Part shown: one piece after another, positions 33,335-44,102 of the stretch
How positions within the stretch are numbered: the first letter of the stretch is position 1
How the letters are laid out: every line of letters starts with the position of its first letter
Assembly (NCBI GenBank): GCA_030549495.1
Contig: JAUIRK010000897.1
Coordinates: 513,501 to 577,500 of the forward strand
Direction: 5' to 3'
DNA length: 64,000 bases
From: Nectonema munidae
Taxonomy: Eukaryota > Nematomorpha > Nectonematoida > Nectonematidae
Translations under genes and position numbers: made by a program
The notes under the pieces: generated by a model
Told to the model about the DNA's origin: nothing
Seen by the model: the letters and a program-made list of their open reading frames with translations, nothing else
Databases searched by the model: none

Positions 33335-33600
33335 TGTTGTTGTTGTTGTTGTTAGCCCCTTGATTACACTATCTCATTATCTGTGTAATCAAACAGTTAA
33401 TTACAGAGAAGAAGAAGAAAGTTAATTTCCTATAATGAGCTGAGGGAGTATTACTACTTCTAGTAAATACTCTCAGGGAAAAGTATTGAATTTTCTTACA
33501 CTTTTGTTGCAGCAACGAGGAGGAAGTGTATTTTCAGCCAAGCTACATAAAAGTCACCGTTAGGTGCCGCGGACTTTGTATGTAGGCTTAGCCCCCATTC
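33335..33600. repeat. simple repeats and probable decayed element
   Basis: (GTT)6 at about 33338-33356 and (GAA)4 near 33408-33420, with a moderately GC-richer block to 33600 (GAGGAGGAAGTG.., TAGGTGCCGCGGACTTTG). It looks like part of a dispersed repeat but has no partner in the window. Confidence 0.3.
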
Positions 33601-34120
33601 TTAAAATGAAGTATCGATCTTTTATATTTGTTTGCCTTCCTGCTATTTTTGTAAATAGAAAAATATTAGAAATTCAATGTAATGCGCATTCCCTTTTAAA
33701 AGCCCAACTTCATTAATAATTGCGATGTAGTTGTGTTGATTATTTTTAAACCTCGTCCCCCTAAATTTTTAAAGCCCCTTCAATTAAAATATTTTCTGAA
33801 TGCGCTACTGTTCACGATCGTGTGAAGAATCGGGAATGAACTCAATCCTAATAGATGAGTGTGAAAATAATATCGGACATGAAGAATTAGCACTTTGTTT
33901 TTGCTTTGAATTTATCATATAACACTGATTTTGTTAAGCTAGAATATAGTGATGCCATTATAATTAGAAACAAGGTAATTAGACTTGATAAAATCTCTGA
34001 AGTTATCCGCAGTTGTGCTGAGATTGAGAGTGGAAGTTTAATGTCGCGCAAATAATGGTGGTGTGTTCATTGGTTAAAAATTTTTTATAATAAATTTCGA
34101 AAATTATAATAAAAAAGAGA
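33600..34120. other. AT-rich interval
   Basis: No gene or repeat border supported. Confidence 0.35.
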
Positions 34121-34130
34121 CTCCTAAAAT

Positions 34131-34744
34131 CAGGGTTGTGGAGTCTGTGGGGTCGCACCTTTTCGGAAGGAGTCGGAGTCTTATTATTTAGTGCGACTTT
34201 CATAAATAGTCATATTCATATATGTTAGATTAAAGAATAAATTTATAGACACTCTTCTTGCATACCTTTAGAAAATTTTTTAGGATAAATTGAATTCATG
34301 AATCGTATTGTTTTGTCGTAGATAAAAAGGTTATAGGCAATAAATTGAAAATCATTTTGAAGACAATGCAAGAAAGACACTAAACTACAAATACAATCCA
34401 ATAGAACATTTTAATAAATTATGTTGAAGAAAATAGACCAAACTTTTTGCTTGCAACACAAATCAGAAATGTCTAAAATTCAGGAAATCTTTAAATGACC
34501 ATCTAAAATCGATATTCACAAGCGACCTTAAAATATGGTACATGTCATCACACTTTTTGGAGATTTATAACATTTGAAACAGAAAAGTTGATTTTGCTTA
34601 TTTTAAAGGCAAAGTCGCAAAATTATATAGAGGTGGAGTCATTAAAATTTTTTTTACAATTTTACATAAACGGAGTTGCATTCTCAAAAATTACAAATAG
34701 TTGGACTCGAAGTTTCCAAATATTTTTCCGACTCCACAACTCTG
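34131..34744. mobile_element. hAT-type MITE, 614 bp
   Basis: Inverted ends CAGGGTTGTGGAGTC and GACTCCACAACTCTG, flanked by near-identical 8-bp duplications CCTAAAAT (34123-34130) and CCTAAAAC (34745-34752). Both inner flanks are rich in GGAGTCGGAGTC-like phrases. No transposase inside. CAG...CTG ends with an 8-bp duplication are diagnostic of hAT elements. It lies about 330 bp upstream of the TACC-like gene. Confidence 0.85.
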
Positions 34745-34752
34745 CCTAAAAC

Positions 34753-35076
34753 ACACTTTCTCCCTTTATAACAAACTAAGAGTAGTGTGATTGGAATGAT
34801 GGATTCCAATCCTTAAGCATTTAAAATCGATGCTAATTCTTATAATATTATTTTTCTAAGAAGAATTTAATTCTCTAACCTGTAACAACGTGGCTCTGTT
34901 TACGGATCCGTGAATACAAAAAAAGAGAATCTCTGATTTTTTATATTTTTGATATTCTTTAAAATACAATATACTTTATATAATTTTAGAATTAAAGTGT
35001 TTGAATGACATTTTTGCGCTAAACAAGATTTATCATTTCTAATCCTACTGTTTAAGGTTGTTTCCAAAAAGATAGG
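34753..35076. other. upstream region of the TACC-like gene
   Basis: Presumed promoter/5' UTR. No TATA box or splice acceptor is convincing; TTTCCAAAAAG at 35060-35070 is only a weak acceptor. The base at -3 of the ATG is a purine (GATAGGATG). Confidence 0.3.
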
Positions 35077-36156
35077 ATGTCTGAGGATGAAGAAATTAAT
35101 TGTACAGCCTATTTCAACTGTAATGATACTTACCTTAGATCACAAGCTTGTGCCGCTAATTTACAACCATGTGATGTTTTTCAAACTACTAATGCCGCTT
35201 TTAACTGCAATGATGATTTGCCTCTTGAACAACACAGTTTCGCTATCAATTCACAGTCATATGATGATTTTTTTACTAAACTAGAGGAAAGTAAAACACA
35301 AATGGATTTAGTCACACATATCAGAGATTCCCTTTACATCAAATTCGATCCTTTATACCAACACAATTCCCCTTTTCAAATCAATGAAAAAATTTCATCT
35401 TTTTTAACTCAGAATTCTATATCTTCTAAAAATATAAAGAAGTTGTTAACGCCGAAGCGAGAAAGCGTAAAAGCACCAGCAGAAAATAATGCATTAATAT
35501 CATTTTTAAATACCACCCTTCTTTCATCTTCAACATCTCCTGAAACACCTGACACGGTTGTTAAATTAAATAATCCACTAAAAAATGGTAACCTGAATGA
35601 CTCCGCAATATTTTCAGAATCGATGAAGCATTCAAGGAAGTCTTCACTTTCTTTGGACAGTAATTCGTCAATCGATAAAAGTACTGATGAAATGCTCGCG
35701 AGCCTTTTTGCACAAGTCAAGTATGATCCATCAATTATGTCGGAAACTGCATTACTTGCTAAATTCGTATTACAAGAACAAAACGAAAAGCAAACCAAAA
35801 TTTATGATCACTTGCAAGAAGAAAATAACACCTTTGAAAAATATCTCACTGATGTCACTTACAGATACCAAAAACTTAAAGAAACGCAATCTATTTTAAG
35901 AGAAGGCAATCGTCTTTACGCCGAAGAAATAGAAGAGTTAAACGATGAAGTAGTGAGAAAGGAGGGCATTGTGGCAGAACTCATGCTTAAATGCGATCGC
36001 TTGAAAGCAAGCAGGCAACTAGTTCAAGAAAGGCATCAAAAGACTACTGCCTCTCAGGAGATCGAATTGAAAATGCTACTAATTACTTTAGAGCAAATTC
36101 AAAGCAGGTGCACTGCATTGCACAAAATGATAGAGGAAGCGAACGATCCTAATTAA
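35077..36156 (+). CDS. TACC-family coiled-coil protein (divergent)
   Basis: 359 residues in one intact exon. TACC proteins act with XMAP215/ch-TOG and Aurora A at centrosomes and microtubule plus ends. Residues 83-93 (RDSLYIKFDPL) match the SLYxKFDPL motif I associate with TACC proteins. Residues about 218-355 are a long coiled coil: NNTFEKYLTDVTYRYQKLKE, EEIEELNDEVVRKEG, then LKMLLITLEQIQSRCTALHK. Their layout resembles the TACC domain (..f.r.ek.ke.i.....nE..L......). The N-terminus holds a ~29-residue duplication: FNCNDTYLRSQACAANLQPCDVF at about 13-35 and FNCNDDLPLEQHSFAINSQSYDDF at about 42-65. The middle is Ser/Asn-rich and probably disordered. It is shorter than most TACCs. Other coiled-coil proteins cannot be excluded. 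Confidence 0.65.
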   Translation: MSEDEEINCTAYFNCNDTYLRSQACAANLQPCDVFQTTNAAFNCNDDLPLEQHSFAINSQSYDDFFTKLEESKTQMDLVTHIRDSLYIKFDPLYQHNSPFQINEKISSFLTQNSISSKNIKKLLTPKRESVKAPAENNALISFLNTTLLSSSTSPETPDTVVKLNNPLKNGNLNDSAIFSESMKHSRKSSLSLDSNSSIDKSTDEMLASLFAQVKYDPSIMSETALLAKFVLQEQNEKQTKIYDHLQEENNTFEKYLTDVTYRYQKLKETQSILREGNRLYAEEIEELNDEVVRKEGIVAELMLKCDRLKASRQLVQERHQKTTASQEIELKMLLITLEQIQSRCTALHKMIEEANDPN

Positions 36157-36191
36157 CTCATTAATTTCCACAACCTTTCTTTTTTACTGAA

Positions 36192-36209
36192 AATAAAAAT
36201 TTCAATAAA
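36192..36209 (+). terminator. polyadenylation signals of the TACC-like gene
   Basis: AATAAA occurs at 36192 and 36204, 36-50 bases after the stop codon, suggesting a very short 3' UTR. Confidence 0.6.
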
Positions 36210-36214
36210 TTAAT

Positions 36215-37070
36215 TAAATAGTTTATATGCTGGCCTATGACATATATTATATATATATATATGTGTTTTCAAAACAAAAACAGTTAAATAATATTATTCA
36301 TGATAAATGAGGAAAATATCTTATCTAATTTTCTTGCATAGATGAGGCAAAGAGTTTTTCATATGCATCACATTTCTTTTTCTTTGGGTATGGAAGTTAC
36401 TTTGTTCCCAAACGCTTCTAGAATCTTTTGAAAGAAAATACCCAATTTATTCTTTATATGTGTTCAACCGTATTAGCAATTATGACGAAAAATTAAAAAA
36501 AGTTTTAAAATTCACTTTTCATAATTGTGATTTAAGCTAAAAACATCACCACCTGCCAATGGTTGGTTTGATTGTTCTAAACAAGTCAAGCGACACCTCC
36601 GAAAAGGCAAAATTTTCATATATTAAACTGTATTCGGTTGAAATTTATTTTATTGATGGCATTTTATGTTATAAGTAGTGATAGAACGATATTAAAGTTT
36701 TATACGAGGCCGATTATTTTTAGTTTGGAAGATTAAATATTCAATTAGCAATTCTATTTGATTGAATTTTGGAAAACATAAAGAGCAATTCAAAACTTTC
36801 CTAACATTTTTATTTTCAAAATTATAAAAAAACACTAATTCAATTATTAATCATGCCCATTACCATCAAGTTATGATGAAGAAACTTTAACGCTCTTCGA
36901 AGGATCTAACTAATTACACCCACAAAAAACTGCCCAACAAACTTCCATTTTAATGTTGGATTTGAAAATATGCTATAATATACTCTAAGACTAACAATAT
37001 TCTAACTATGCTAACATTAACTTTAAACCTAACAATATTCTAACTATGCTAACACTAACTCTAACAATAT
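36215..37070. other. AT-rich interval with simple repeats
   Basis: (TA)n at about 36242-36263. At about 36990-37076 a TAACAATATTCTAACTATGC phrase is tandemly repeated three times. No gene seen. Confidence 0.5.
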
Positions 37071-37076
37071 TCTAAC

Positions 37077-37251
37077 CGGTGGCGTAGCCAGAAATTGGAA
37101 ATTGGAGGGGCAGAAGAGCAGTTTAGGGATGGAGGGGGGGGGGGCTAAATTTATATATACATGCCCATGCTTATATAAAAATCTACCCTAAATACAAAAA
37201 AGGAAGTTGGTGAGAGGGGGTGGGCTATGGCACCTACTGGCTACGCCCCTG
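37077..37251. mobile_element. hAT-type MITE, 175 bp
   Basis: Inverted ends CGGTGGCGTAGCCAG and CTGGCTACGCCCCTG. The flanks (ATTCTAAC / ATTTCTAAC) suggest a duplication but lie in a local tandem repeat, so its length is uncertain. The interior has a G-run of nine. Single ends of the same family occur at about 9795-9820 and 45545-45565 (CAGGGATGTAGCCAGG). Confidence 0.72.
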
Positions 37252-37399
37252 ATTTCTAACTATACTATATTCTAGCTATAACTTAATTAGTTTAATTAAG
37301 CTTTCATACGTAATTATATTTTTTTTTGAAAAAATCTTAAAATCTAAAAATAGCATTTTTATAAGAATAAGCAAGCGCCATTTTATTGTAGGTTTTAAC

Positions 37400-38200
37400 A
37401 GTGAACTGCCCTACGGATATTTCACTACGAAACTAAAAATCAAAAACTGAGTCTAGAAATGAAACTATCATGGTTGATTTGATATAAAACATATATTTCA
37501 TGTAAAATTTTGGAGAATATTTTTGGAGATAGTTTTCAGACATAAACTACAAATTTGATTAACACTGGCGGATATTTTAAAACCTAAATGCAAAAGTGTT
37601 TTCAGGAATAAAACTAGCATGTTTGATTTGGTATAAAACATATATTTCATGTATATTTAGAAAGAATATTTTTGGAAATAGTTTTTAGAATAAACCGCAA
37701 ATTTGATTGACACTGACAGATATTTTAATACCTCTATATGTGAAAACTGAGTTCAGAAATGAAACCAGCATGATCGATTTGGTATAAAAACATATATTTC
37801 ATGTAAAATTTGAATGGATGTTTTTGGAGACAAGTAAACTGCAAATTTGATTAACACTTATAGGTATGTATTTTCAAATCCTAAATGTAAAAAATGAGTC
37901 CAGAAATGAAACCAGCATTGCCGATTTAGTATTAAATATATATTTTATATAAAATTTGAAGGAATATTTTTGGAAACAATTTTTAAAAGTAAACCGCAAA
38001 TTTGATTAACACTTATAGGTATTTTCAAATTGCAAATGTAAAAAATGAAACCAGCATGACCGATTTAGTATAAAAACATATTTTATGTTATATTTCTGAT
38101 CAATCAAAATTTCTTTTGACATTTTCTAAAAAGTAGCCATGATTATTGAAAAAATTAAATATATAAAGTGTTATACTAAAACTGTATATAATTATAAATT
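37400..38200 (+). repeat. array-bearing repeat family, copy 2 (array and tail)
   Basis: Five units of about 140-149 bp, marked by GATTTGGTATAAAACATATA-type anchors at about 37476, 37625, 37774, 37917 and 38059 and by CGCAAATTTGATTAACAC between them. The tail at 38090-38190 (GATCAATCAAAATTTC, AAAAAGTAGCCATGATTATTG) matches the tail of the copy at 22.2-23.9 kb. The head is not found here. Confidence 0.75.
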
Positions 38201-38950
38201 TTTAATGTAGTATAAGTATAGTATATCTAAAAAGTAGCCATGATTAGATAGGTTAACAACAGATAATTTCAAAGTTTTGATTGACATGAGAGAATCCGTC
38301 AACTATTGTAAAAATAGTATCAAAAGATGCAGCTAGCGATTTTAGGAAAAGTCACGAAATTTGAAGGGATATAATTCAGCCAATTTTGAACAATTAATTT
38401 TTTAGTGAAGCCATGTGAAGTAAAACAAAAGTGAAGCCTCCCATAACGAAAATCTAGAATTTCTTGTTACAATCTTTTGATTTTTTTCGAAAAATTTCAT
38501 TATATTATCTTTTATGAACCATATTTTTTGGAAAATAAAATGTCATATTCCCTAAAATTATTCCCTTATTTCAAGTAGGTCACATAACCAACTATCTGCC
38601 ATACTAATTTTAAAATCTCTCATTCAATTTTGAATTTGGTCTCTGTTTCAATACAATTAGTGTTATTTCTATTCCCGTTAACAACTCTTCAGTTTTTCTT
38701 ATCTCTCCTACCTTAACTAACTTTTTAACTTAATTAACTTTTTCTTTTCCAATGTTACTGCTAAACTCGATGAATCTCCCTTTATTGTCATTTCGGATAC
38801 AAACTCTCGCCACCATTTTGGGATTCAAAAATTAATACCAGAGGTGAGATTAATAATAAAATGGAAAAATATATTCGAAATTTGAAAATTCCATTGAAAT
38901 AACTCTTCGTCATTCTAAAAAATCTGAATTTTTACAAGCAATAAAATCAT
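38200..38950. other. AT-rich interval
   Basis: No gene or repeat border supported. Confidence 0.35.
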
Positions 38951-38953
38951 ATA

Positions 38954-40729
38954 TCGTAAAGTTCGGCGTATAATGTCCCTCGGCGTATAATACCCCCCAA
39001 AATAACAAAGTAAAAAACTGAATTATACTTATTTTCGTCGTATAAGACCCTGTAACAAAAATAAAAAAAACGTATCTACTAATATCTTTTGAATTTACAA
39101 AAAATTGCGTATATTTAAAAAAAATATTGAAAAAATTAACTCGCAACAAAACATTTTAAAAACAATATTTAGTAATTTAAAAAACACCAAGACTATCTTC
39201 TAAATCTGTTTTGTTTTATTGATCAATCAATTCTTCATCAACTTGAGTTAAGAAATCGGCATATGGATATTCATCATCAGACACTCTTATCTCAGTTTCG
39301 CGGTATTCATTTTCCAAATGATTGTATCTTCAGTGCCATCCATTGCATTAGAAATACAACATTTTTTAAAAGAATATTCAACAATTTAAGGCTTTAAGTC
39401 ATTCCATGCTTTGCAAAAGAGTATAGAGTGAAGGAGGACGCATATTTCCATTTTTGTTAAGGATTTTTCAGAACTAGTAAAGCAATCATTCCACTGTTTT
39501 CGAATATTATCTTTAAAAGGTTTATTTAGAGATTGCAAAAGAGAAGTCAATCCGGCAGGAATAACTGCTAAGTCAGTTTTGTTTGTCAACAGTTTTTTTA
39601 ACTTCGGCACACAAATGAGGTTTAAACATATTCCATACTAATTAACTACGAGAATTATTAAGAGTTGGTTCTTTTCATCCAAACATTTTGAATCCACAAT
39701 CTGACTCCGTCTTCATCCATCCATCCTTTAGCATTTACATGAACAAAAACTCCTTTGGGAAACATAATTTTTGGCATCAATTTTCGCTTAAAAATAACCA
39801 TGGGTTTTAGCTTAGTTCCATCTGCTAAACAAGCTAAAACCACAGTAAAACGTGTTTTTTCGTGACCTGTTGTTTTTAAAAGAATAGTTTTTCCCCTTTT
39901 AAAGATACATTTCGATTTCCAACCATATCAAAATAGATCGGTGTTTGGTCCATATTTCCAATATTTGAAAGTGGATAGTTATATTCTTTGCGTTTATTTA
40001 TTATAAATTTTTGAATGTTTAAAACTTTATTTTCCAGTTCTTGGGGTAGTTTTTGTGAAATTTTAGTTTGATGTCTAATTACAAAGTCATTTCTCTTCAT
40101 AAATCTATAGCACCATGATTTGGTAGCTTTAAAATTTTTTGGTATGTGTTGATTTAATTTTGCCCATTGAAGAGCAAAAATGCGAATTTGATTTTGGGTT
40201 ACTACATAACCATTTTGACGCTTCTCTTATTCGAAATATTTTCTTCCAAGATGGGCCAATGTGCTTTTCCACTTCTCATTGCGCATTTTTTACGAGATAA
40301 GTTCTTTAAAATATTTTCTTTACTTTTCCAATCTCTTACCATTTTAGTAGTAATATTGAATTTTCTTGCCGTAGCATGAATGGAGTTTTCCATAGAAAAT
40401 TCAATCACTTTAAGTTTGTAACCTGTTTCATAAGATCTTCTTTAAGAGGAAACCATTTTAAAAATATTGCGTAAGCTTGAGTAGTTATAAAATAATTATG
40501 AAAAAAAATTATGTAAAATATTTTATATACAAAAAATATTACAAAAGTTTTCTAAAAAAAATATTATTAATAAAAAATATTAAGGATAATTTCAAACCGT
40601 ACTAATTAAAATAAATATTTTTTATAATTTTTTAAACTAAGATTTTTTACTTTGGCGTATAAGACCCTCTCTTAATTTTAATACTGATATTTAGCTATGA
40701 AAAGGGGTCTTATAAGCCGAACTTTACGG
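38954..40729 (-). mobile_element. pogo/Tigger-like Tc1-mariner element
   Basis: Inverted ends: the left reads TCGTAAAGTTCGGCGTATAA and the right (reverse complement) CCGTAAAGTTCGGCTTATAA, flanked by TA on both sides (38952-38953 and 40730-40731), as Tc1/mariner elements duplicate TA. GGCGTATAAGACCC-type subterminal repeats recur at about 38985, 39037 and 40653. A broken transposase on the - strand fills the middle. Total 1,776 bp, close to an autonomous length. Confidence 0.88.
39386..40408 (-). pseudogene. pogo-like transposase, broken
   Basis: Pieces on the - strand in order. The N-terminal HTH (40202-40408) has NSIHATARKFNITTKMVRDW. A CENP-B-like DNA-binding segment follows, then YNYPLSNIGNMDQTPIYFDM (39876-40100, the first Asp of the DDE_1 catalytic domain). 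Next comes MVLACLADGTKLKPMVIFKR with GWMDEDGVRLWI (39658-39843). The last piece is LAVIPAGLTSLLQSLNKPFK with IRKQW (39386-39610). NMDQTP and PAG.T..LQ..D.... are characteristic of pogo-type transposases; here the Asp of the latter is Asn (SLNKPFK). At least three frame breaks separate the pieces. Confidence 0.85.
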
Positions 40730-40905
40730 TATTTTCCTAAAGCCCTATTTCTATTCTCTGATGGATTTACGATCCTATTTCTACAATTTACTCTTTCTGT
40801 TTTTCACTTTTTTACCCTGGACAAACATCACCTCCTCATTTTGTTTTAACAAACATAGAAAAACTTTCCTCTCTCTTTTTTGAAGAATGTGCCGGACTAT
40901 TGTAA
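40730..40905. other. spacer between the pogo element and LINE E
   Basis: 176 bp, no feature seen. Confidence 0.4.
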
Positions 40906-41197
40906 TGGAAGAAGAAGAAGAAGAAGATTTATTGATAAAAAAAAAGCAAGGAGAATATTTCACAAACAATAAAACAATTACAAGATCATCATTCTAATAA
41001 TTAATAGACATATATATGTATATATTTATAAGTATGAAAAGTTTGAAGGTATGTATTAAAGCATAAATGTAGAATAGTTTGAAATTTTTTTTTTTTTTTT
41101 TGAAATTAATATTACTAAAAAATCAAAAGCCAAGTATGGCCGTTATTAGATTTTTTAGGATATTAGTAAAATTTTAACAAAAATATAAACTATAAAG

Positions 41198-42934
41198 TTA
41201 AGATGTACATTTATTTAAACCTAAAAGGTAATGTTTTACTCTATTTTTAAATGAGAAGTGTGAAACATCTAGATTATCATACAAAAATATGTGATTTTTG
41301 AAAAATTGATTAGTTTTTTTAAGAATGGAAATGTTCGAACCTTTAAGTGAGTAGTCTACCCTGATTGGTTGGTTGGAAAATCTTGTTTCATAATGAGATG
41401 GTTTAAAATTAATAAAGCTACCAAAAACATTATATAATTTACCAGTTAAGTTTTTAAATAGAAACATTGCAACTCTAAGTTGGTAAATGTCATCCACTTT
41501 CAATAAATTATTTTCATTAAAAATGGCACTGGTATGGTCCCTATACTTAAGATGAAAAACAATTCTCAATGCTTTTTTTTGTATAATTTCAATGCGCTTT
41601 TTTCCATATGGATACCAATTAAAAATGCTATAGTTCAAGTATGATAAGAAAAGTTGCTTATATATTGTCAGTCTTGTTTTTAAAGGGAAAATATTTTTGG
41701 TACGGTACAAAATGCCATTTATTCTATTCAAATTTAATGCTATTTTTTCAACATGATGATTAAATTTGAGTTTTTTATCAATAATTAAACCTAGTATTTC
41801 AAATTTATCAACTACTTCTATACCAGTTTGAAATAGAAAGCTTTTGTCTATTTTTGATTTATTCGAAATTAACATACATTTAGTTTTGCCTTTGTTTATT
41901 CGAAGATTGTTGATGTCGCACCATTCATAAAGTGAATTGAGTTCTGAATTTAGCTTATTTGAGTCAATGTTATTGCCTTCTTTTATTTTGGATAATGGTA
42001 AATAAGCACAAATATCATCAGCAAAGAGTAAATAGTTTAGAGTCTCTGAGATGTAAAATATGTTGTTAATTGCAATGTTGAAAAGAAGAGGTGAAAGGAT
42101 AGATCCCTGAGGAACACCGGCTCTGACAGGTAAGATGTTAGAAAATGTATCATTTAATTTAACTTTTTGTGATCTGTTATTTAAGTAAGAAGAAAAGAAA
42201 AGTAAGGTATTCTTCCCAATCTTGCACCTAAAGAGATTTTCAATCAGAGTAGAATGGCTCAATCTATCAAAAGCTTTCGAAAGATCGAAGAAGAAAAGAA
42301 GTGCATCATCTTTCTTTTCAATGATTTCAACTACTTTTCCTATCAAATACGCGTGATATGCCTCAGTTGAATAGCTTTCTCTAAACCCAAATTGAAATGT
42401 ATTAATATAATTATTTGAATTTATGTAAATATTTAACTGTTTATGAATAAACTTTTCAAATATTTTGGAAAATATTGGTATTATTGAGATGGGTCTAAAG
42501 TTTTCGATCGCAGATTTGTCACCTTTTTTATGAACAGGTATAACTTTATGTAATTTCAGTACATCAGGAAATCTATTATTATTTAAAGCTAGATTGATGG
42601 AGTAAGATAAAGGATAACATAGAATTTGTTTTATATATTTCACATGTTTCATTGAAATTTCATAAATGTCTTCCGTATTATTTACATCAAGTTCATCAAT
42701 AATAGTCAATATCTGGTCTGGTGTGCTTAAATTCAACTCAAATGATTCACCAGTGAATTTTTTTGAAAGAATATCAAACTTTAATATAGGGTTTACGACT
42801 ATATTCGTGAAATGTTCGTTAAACATATCAGCTGCAGTTGTGTCATCAACTAAATTTGATCCATATTTAACATGTATTTTTGTTTTGTCCTTACATTTTA
42901 TGAACCCATTTATTTCATTCCATATTTTTTTCAT
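41198..42934 (-). CDS. LINE E ORF2, reverse transcriptase part
   Basis: 578 residues open. Motifs: LKLHKVIPVHKKGDKSAIEN followed by FRPISIIPIFSKIFEKFIHK (fingers), FQFGFRESYSTEAYHA, LFFFDLSKAFDRLSH (motif A), AGVPQGSILSPLLFNIAINN (motif B), NYLLFADDICAYL (motif C, FADD) and FEILGLIIDKKLKFNHHVEK (thumb). All catalytic aspartates are present. The same frame continues upstream without stops to about 43050 (KYTIRKSKETYIAHNFSQC), so the annotated Met is internal and the true ORF2 begins with the endonuclease. Confidence 0.92.
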   Translation of the reverse strand: MKKIWNEINGFIKCKDKTKIHVKYGSNLVDDTTAADMFNEHFTNIVVNPILKFDILSKKFTGESFELNLSTPDQILTIIDELDVNNTEDIYEISMKHVKYIKQILCYPLSYSINLALNNNRFPDVLKLHKVIPVHKKGDKSAIENFRPISIIPIFSKIFEKFIHKQLNIYINSNNYINTFQFGFRESYSTEAYHAYLIGKVVEIIEKKDDALLFFFDLSKAFDRLSHSTLIENLFRCKIGKNTLLFFSSYLNNRSQKVKLNDTFSNILPVRAGVPQGSILSPLLFNIAINNIFYISETLNYLLFADDICAYLPLSKIKEGNNIDSNKLNSELNSLYEWCDINNLRINKGKTKCMLISNKSKIDKSFLFQTGIEVVDKFEILGLIIDKKLKFNHHVEKIALNLNRINGILYRTKNIFPLKTRLTIYKQLFLSYLNYSIFNWYPYGKKRIEIIQKKALRIVFHLKYRDHTSAIFNENNLLKVDDIYQLRVAMFLFKNLTGKLYNVFGSFINFKPSHYETRFSNQPIRVDYSLKGSNISILKKTNQFFKNHIFLYDNLDVSHFSFKNRVKHYLLGLNKCTS

Positions 42935-43052
42935 CGAATTGCATTGAGAAAAGTTATGGGCTATATAAGTTTCTTTAGATTTCCGTATTGTGTATTTTAT
43001 GGTATTTCTAATTTTTATATATTGTGATCTAACTGAGAATGAACTTTTTTTT

Positions 43053-44102
43053 TCAATTTTTGGTAAAGCTTATACGAAGTTTGATAAGTTTTAATATTTC
43101 AAGGGTAATCCAAGGTTTAATATTGTGTTTGTACTTATTATATATCATATTCCTTGTTGACATCATAATTAGGGAATTGAAATTATTCGTTAAATGATTA
43201 AATAAACTATCAGGATTTTGGTTATCTAACTCTGAACTACAATACCAATTACTATGCGCAACCAAAGTTTGAAAGGTTCTGACGTTCAGTTTTTTGTATA
43301 TATGTTCTCCTCTGAAATTTTTCAATTTCAAATCCAATGATAATAAAATTGGGATATGATCCGAGAAGTAAGTCATGCAGTTCAAAGCTGTATAATTAAC
43401 AAAGTTGTTACTAATGAAGAAGTTATCAATAATAGTATTTGATTGTAAACGAGTAGGTTTGGTAATTGTTGGTATAAAGTAATGAGTGATAATCAAATTG
43501 AAAAATCTACTAGCAAAGTGTTTTGACATTTTGAGTAAGTCAAAGTTGAAATCTCCACAAAATAAATTTACACAGTTTTTATCAATTTTTGACAGCAAAT
43601 TTTCAAAAAAGGTCAAAAAGATATCAATTTTTTCTTTCGATGCTGAAGGTAATCTGTATATATTGTGTATAATGAGTTTTTTAGTTGTAGTATGGACTAT
43701 TAATGACTGATATTCAAATGACGCAATGGAAAATTCAGTTTCACCAAGTTCCACGTATAAGTTTATATTAGCAAAAAACATCAATCCTCCATGTGAGGAA
43801 GCCCTCTTCGGGATATTGAACGTAGTATAATTTTTTAAATCAAATTTTTTGTTTTCCTCGCAACACCAGGTTTCTTGGAGATATATTATACTAAGAGGAT
43901 TATTCAAAAGTGAATCTAGCCTTTCAACAAAAATTTCAAACTCATCAAATTTGCTACAAAGAGATTGGATGTTTAAACTTAAAAAATTATTTTCATAAGT
44001 ATTTGGATGGATATGGTCTAAATAAAAGTTTTCTGAGTTCTTTATAGAACTCGTGTTAGAAATGTCATTATGAAAAATAAAATTATTACCATTATTATTC
44101 AT
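43053..44102 (-). CDS. LINE E ORF2, APE endonuclease part
   Basis: 349 residues: NFLSLNIQSLCSKFDEFEIF, IIYLQETWC (catalytic Glu), NIYRLPSASKEK, VNLFCGDFNFDLL (Asp/Asn), TRLQSNTIIDNFFIS and YFSDHIPILLSL (Asp-His). All active-site motifs are intact. The Met at 44102 lies inside the last codons of ORF1, giving an 8-nt overlap (..CCTATGAATAA..). The frame ends at a stop just after ISFTKN, beside an A run, where a one-base shift would continue into the RT frame. Confidence 0.9.
   Translation of the reverse strand: MNNNGNNFIFHNDISNTSSIKNSENFYLDHIHPNTYENNFLSLNIQSLCSKFDEFEIFVERLDSLLNNPLSIIYLQETWCCEENKKFDLKNYTTFNIPKRASSHGGLMFFANINLYVELGETEFSIASFEYQSLIVHTTTKKLIIHNIYRLPSASKEKIDIFLTFFENLLSKIDKNCVNLFCGDFNFDLLKMSKHFASRFFNLIITHYFIPTITKPTRLQSNTIIDNFFISNNFVNYTALNCMTYFSDHIPILLSLDLKLKNFRGEHIYKKLNVRTFQTLVAHSNWYCSSELDNQNPDSLFNHLTNNFNSLIMMSTRNMIYNKYKHNIKPWITLEILKLIKLRISFTKN

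Noticed and set aside
37400-38120. CRISPR-like array because of regular repeats
   Set aside because: Units are about 148 bp, contiguous and diverged, without short repeats separated by unique spacers, in a eukaryotic context.
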